From Paraphysomonas bandaiensis (lineage: Eukaryota > Chrysophyceae), in assembly GCA_965644295.1 (NCBI GenBank), contig CBFFRP010000277.1, positions 62,001 to 126,000 on the forward strand: DNA of 64,000 nucleotides. Direction: 5' to 3'. Below the pieces are notes generated by a model. It ran no database searches and had not been told where the DNA came from. It was given only the letters and a program-made list of their open reading frames with translations. Made by a program: the position numbers and the translations under genes. Shown here in pieces: positions 60,601 to 64,000 of the stretch; the first letter of the stretch is position 1; every line of letters starts with the position of its first letter.

Positions 60601-61797
60601 CCATTTTCTTTGGCTCTTGAACTTTAATGGAGGCAACCTCATTTTGCTGTTCTACGTGGTCGATCTTAACTGGTTTATGCACCTCCAATATTTGGATTTC
60701 TGCTTTAGACACTTCACTCAGCTGTTCCTCCTCTCGATCATGAGCTGGCATATCCACCTTCACTCCTTCCTCCTCTTGAATTTCTTTTGGGGGGCTTGCA
60801 TTCTGCTCCTCTTGATCTTGAATATCGTCACTCTTTGTTTCTTCCGTTACTCGAATTTCTACTAAACCACCCTCATTTAGCGTCTCCAACTCTTGATTCT
60901 TAACTGTGTTAACAATCGATGATTTTTCAGTGTCCTTAATATCTACAGGAGCATCTTGAACGAGAGAATTTTCTTCATGCTTCTCAAATAGTTTACTTCC
61001 TACTACTTTATCCCTCAGAGATGTATCGCCAGCTTCCATTGACACAGGCAATGATATCGTCTCAACCTTCGTTTCCTTCTCTCGTGACGGGGTGCTGGAT
61101 ACACTACTGCTGCGGGACGGCCGTGTCTTCTTTGTACGAGGAGACTCGTCTTCCTCTACAATATCATCTCTGACTCTACCCTTTGCTCTCTCTTTGCAAT
61201 GTTTAGATTTGCGGCCGTCCATTTCATTGTCATTTTCCTTGCCATTATTCAATTTATCAATCACCGCTCCTTCTTCCATACTAAACGAAAGTGTCTCGCT
61301 AGAAGCAGTGGATGCTTTCTTTAGAGATGATGGCTCGCTTCTGTTATGTCCTACACCTTTGTTACTCTTTGTGTCCTCTGCAATTTTGCTCGGGGTCACG
61401 ACATCCTTCTCCTGTAAACGAACACGGGCATCATCATCCGCATCAACAGCTTTGGATCCGGCCTTACTGCCAGACCGGTCACGTGATTTCTCATTACGAT
61501 ATTCTAACTTCGAAGCTCCACTATCCTTTGTATCTAACACATCACAACGAAAGTGAGGAATATTAAAATCATCAGTATCAGTATCATATTACCAGTCACT
61601 GTCTCCAACCCCTCCTCCGCCCCCCCAGTGTGATTCTTCTTTAAAGGCTTTGCCTCATCCGCTAGAGTCTCAGATGGGGTGCGTTTTCTCTTAGGAGGTT
61701 TAATTGATGGGTTTGTAGTAGAGGGTGTCTTGTGCTCCGTCTGTGTCTGCTTAGTCTCTTCAATGCTCAGCTTCAGAGCCAACCTCAACGACGACAT
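57624..61797 (-). CDS. Triple CW-type zinc-finger protein
   Basis: Four exons: 61797-61593, 61533-59925, 59867-59397, 59331-57624; 1330 aa, introns 57-65 nt. Residues 1-570 are low-complexity, Lys/Glu/Ser-rich, with basic patches that could be nuclear localisation signals (PPKRKR). Three CW domains follow, near 573-620 (QWVQCDMCSKWRSLPG, WFCSMN), 727-780 (TWVQCNKCTKWRKVPA, WYCAMN) and 826-875 (QWVQCERKNCKKWRKIPG, WFCEMN). The third has C-x4-C in place of C-x2-C. CW domains of MORC, ZCWPW1 and LSD2 families read histone H3 methylated at Lys4. After CW3 comes an unrecognised, Trp/Tyr-rich globular region (about 890-1130), then an acidic tail. It is probably a nuclear chromatin reader. Confidence 0.85.
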
Positions 61798-62269
61798 TAC
61801 TACAACCGTCTACTGACACCAGATATTAATATGACTCAGTATATTATCAGGGCACATCATATTTGACTATCCTCTAGTGTATATTTGTATATATGACAAC
61901 ACCCTGCATATGCATGTACCACACTGCCGTATACGCATCTCTTAATACTCTCCTACATATCAACACACTCCTTTATGTAGTATTGAACTTCGCAGTGCAT
62001 ACAGAATGTATTCTCTTTTTTTGTCTTGGTGTCACCAATACTCTGCTGTATATGAATGATATGACTACAAAAATGATCCATACACGCTTTTATGTACAGA
62101 ATGTTGCGAAATGTACGCCACACAAATATATAGCCTTTCAAAATATACTGTACATGACCAGGAGCAGATGTGAAAAGCAGAGTGCGCCGACATGTTTCTG
62201 TTTTTTTGTCCATGTGGATATGACGAACTGTGTCTCATTGATATACCTATACGAGTCGTAGTCGTCACC

Positions 62270-62279
62270 TACAGCCGTA
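62270..62279. promoter_or_regulatory. TACNGCNGTA promoter-proximal motif
   Basis: TACAGCCGTA, 133 nt before the ATG at 62413. A one-mismatch form (CACTGCCGTA, 61922-61931) lies 124 nt from the divergent CW gene's ATG at 61797. Confidence 0.4.
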
Positions 62280-62412
62280 CTCCCTTGCCTTGCCATCGTA
62301 TATGATGACTGTCATGTGGATGGCCTGTTTCAGAGATAGGCTTTCGATATGTGTGTATCGACCGTAGTAACATTAGCACACTGCTTGAAGGTAGTTATAT
62401 TAGCTCTCCAGT

Positions 62413-63330
62413 ATGAGTGAGGACGGAGTCAATGTCGATTCCATTCCTGAGAAGTTTGAAAAGATTCTAGACTTTATCCCTGAGGAAGAGGAGGTCGTCT
62501 ATTGGCTCAACGCCAAAAATTCTGACTTTTGGGAATATTTTTCGTATATTAACAATGAAACATTCTGGAGCTGTCCACCGTTTAGTTTTGTGTTTGCATG
62601 CTGCAATGCTTTCAATCTGCCTTGTTTGTATGCCGATTACAAAAACAATTCGAATAAAATATTGATTGGAACAGACGAGTCTTTAATAGTTGGATCACTT
62701 GATGATACATCCTGTTGCTGCTGCTTTTCACCTAATTTTCACGCAACTGCAGATGTATATTCTTGGAAACATATTAAATTTATAGGTAGCAAACAGGAGT
62801 TTGAACAGAAAAAGCAAAACCATGACTCATCCTTTTCTTGCTTGCCACGAACGGTTTTCCTGCGTAAACCTATGGATGTTCTTCTTGTTGCTAAAAGGAC
62901 TAAAGAAAACGTATCGCGTGGTATCTGGCTCGATTTTGTTGAGGACAGTGACGCGCGGATAGGCGAGATCAAGGCTCTACGCAGCCGCTTGAAATCCAGA
63001 CGACGAGTTGTACAGCGCAAAAGTAAGGGGCATATGCAGCTTGTGGAGTTGGGGACATCGGCCTCGCAGCGGACTTCTGAATACTCAGAGGGATCTTCAA
63101 CACCAGAACCAAGTCCTAATCGTATGACAAGGGCACCAATTCCACGCCTAAAGGAGGGTTCTCCTACCCCTAATCCGGTGAATACTGAAGAAAAGGTGGA
63201 AGACGAGGTATTGTCGTCGTCTTCGGAAGATAGTTATAAGGATGATGAAGGAAACGATAGGGAAAGCACTCATGATGATGTCAACACCATTGATCTTTAT
63301 AGCGATAAAAAGGATTCTTCACGTATATAA
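62413..63330 (+). CDS. Unknown 305-aa protein with acidic Ser-rich tail
   Basis: Single exon. Residues 1-165 look globular: several Trp, Phe and Cys, including a CCCCF run, and strands such as KILIGTDESLIVGSL and TVFLRKPMDVLLVA. The alternation of short strands ending in a helix is reminiscent of a PH-like or bacterial-PH fold, but I do not recognise it. Residues about 190-305 are basic then Ser/Pro/Asp/Glu-rich and probably disordered (GSSTPEPSPNR is a likely phosphorylation cluster). No signal peptide. Head-to-head with the CW gene, 615 bp apart. Confidence 0.7.
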   Translation: MSEDGVNVDSIPEKFEKILDFIPEEEEVVYWLNAKNSDFWEYFSYINNETFWSCPPFSFVFACCNAFNLPCLYADYKNNSNKILIGTDESLIVGSLDDTSCCCCFSPNFHATADVYSWKHIKFIGSKQEFEQKKQNHDSSFSCLPRTVFLRKPMDVLLVAKRTKENVSRGIWLDFVEDSDARIGEIKALRSRLKSRRRVVQRKSKGHMQLVELGTSASQRTSEYSEGSSTPEPSPNRMTRAPIPRLKEGSPTPNPVNTEEKVEDEVLSSSSEDSYKDDEGNDRESTHDDVNTIDLYSDKKDSSRI

Positions 63331-64000
63331 CCACACAGTTCGTTGTCCAATATGTGTGTTTTGGTTATATACGTGGTTGTCATGAATTGATCCACTAGCT
63401 GACACCATCTGATGCAGTTTAATCCAGTGTACTAGTGAGTGGGTGTAATGTAGACGCTTCCTCAGCATTTTTAGTTTTCTGATGCTGTGATCTATATGTA
63501 AACTGCGCTATTTTTGAATGCGTGATGTGCACTATTAACTAATAAGAGCGCTGTTATACATTCGCCATTGTATTTACGAGTAAGAGTATTCTTCAACTGG
63601 TAAAATCTCTGTGAGTTACTTATATATGTATGAAAGTCTTATTATTAGCAGTAGGCGTTAAGCGTTAAGAACCAACACCAGATGAGTTGTTAGTTGAAGA
63701 CTAGTCAAGAAGCTAGATCGACCTCTACCCTCTACCAGGGATAGGGAACAATATATTGTATTGCAATCTATTTTCCCTATCCTACCAGTAATTAACTAGA
63801 ATAAATTCTCATATCCTACTATTTAACGCTACAGAAGCTGCATGTGCGTCGACACAAGCACCAAGGTGCAACCACTTCCAATCTTGTGTGTGAGGGAGAA
63901 GCTCTCTGCGGACTGCGGACGATAGTCCTTGAAATACAGAATGATTGTAGATTCATTTGTAAATGACTCTCATCCCAATTTTGTCTGAAAAAAGAGAATA
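63331..64000. repeat. Dispersed repeat with mini hAT insertion
   Basis: 63635-63890 is another copy of the dispersed repeat (ttattattagcagtaggcg, aagctgcatgtgcgtcg, accaaggtg). Between about 63738 and 63786 it contains cagggatagggaacaatata followed by an imperfect inverted end (ttttccctatcct): a roughly 50-bp palindromic scrap of the hAT family whose full-length TIR is at 22220. No gene reaches the window end. Confidence 0.55.

Noticed and set aside
61092-61556. 154-aa plus-strand frame opposite the CW gene
   Set aside because: It mirrors low-complexity Lys/Glu/Ser codons of the minus-strand gene, giving a Ser/Leu-rich artefact.
61893-62261. 122-aa plus-strand frame upstream of the 62413 gene
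   Set aside because: AT-rich composition, no recognisable motif, and it lies in a divergent promoter region.

Overview
The window is eukaryotic nuclear DNA. Genes are split by short GT-AG introns, mostly 43-65 nt. Intergenic DNA is AT-rich and full of transposon debris. The protein set is protist-like: beta-tubulin, RAD23, RLP24, a LIN54-type CXC protein, CW zinc fingers and the ciliary protein CFAP74. CFAP74 and tubulin imply a life stage with a motile flagellum. A ubiquitin-like gene with an N-terminal secretory leader is what organisms with a complex red-algal plastid use in the periplastid compartment. A flagellated stramenopile or related lineage is therefore my best guess, but it is not proven. 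I could not run searches, so family calls rest on motifs read by eye. Exon joins were chosen by hand to keep phase and splice consensus.

Layout. 0-3.9 kb: repeats. 3.9-6.0 kb (-): CocE/NonD-type secreted hydrolase, six exons. 6.08-7.27 kb: pogo/Tigger-like transposon. 8.4-10.4 kb (-): tandem OB-fold-like protein. 10.95-12.67 kb (+): SLC38-type amino-acid transporter. 12.7-15.7 kb: repeats. 15.7-17.4 kb (-): RAD23. 17.9-19.5 kb (+): CXC/LIN54-like. 20.5-20.9 kb (-): small membrane protein. 22.2-23.0 kb: dead hAT. 24.0-29.3 kb (+): CFAP74. 30.7-32.4 kb (+): MFS transporter. 33.4-35.9 kb: decayed copia gag, long hairpin and nested hAT. 36.2-37.5 kb (-): beta-tubulin. 37.9-39.3 kb (+): SPFH-like coiled coil. 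39.7-40.2 kb (-): leader-ubiquitin. 40.7-42.1 kb (+): EEP-family phosphodiesterase. 42.7-48.2 kb: intact Ty1/copia element inside a foldback element. 48.7-51.7 kb (-): membrane protein with a beta-adaptin-appendage-like tail. 52.1-52.7 kb (+): RLP24. 53.7-54.5 kb (-): EF-hand protein. 56.4-57.25 kb: second copy of the nested hAT family. 57.6-61.8 kb (-): triple CW zinc-finger protein. 62.4-63.3 kb (+): unknown acidic-tailed protein.

Two features cut across the window. First, most genes form head-to-head pairs with 395-615 bp between start codons. Second, a palindromic 10-mer, TACNGCNGTA, recurs upstream of starts, several times at about 185-197 nt from the ATG. It looks like a shared core-promoter or regulatory element and is the most interesting general signal here. 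The most interesting single genes are the leader-ubiquitin and the appendage-tailed membrane protein.
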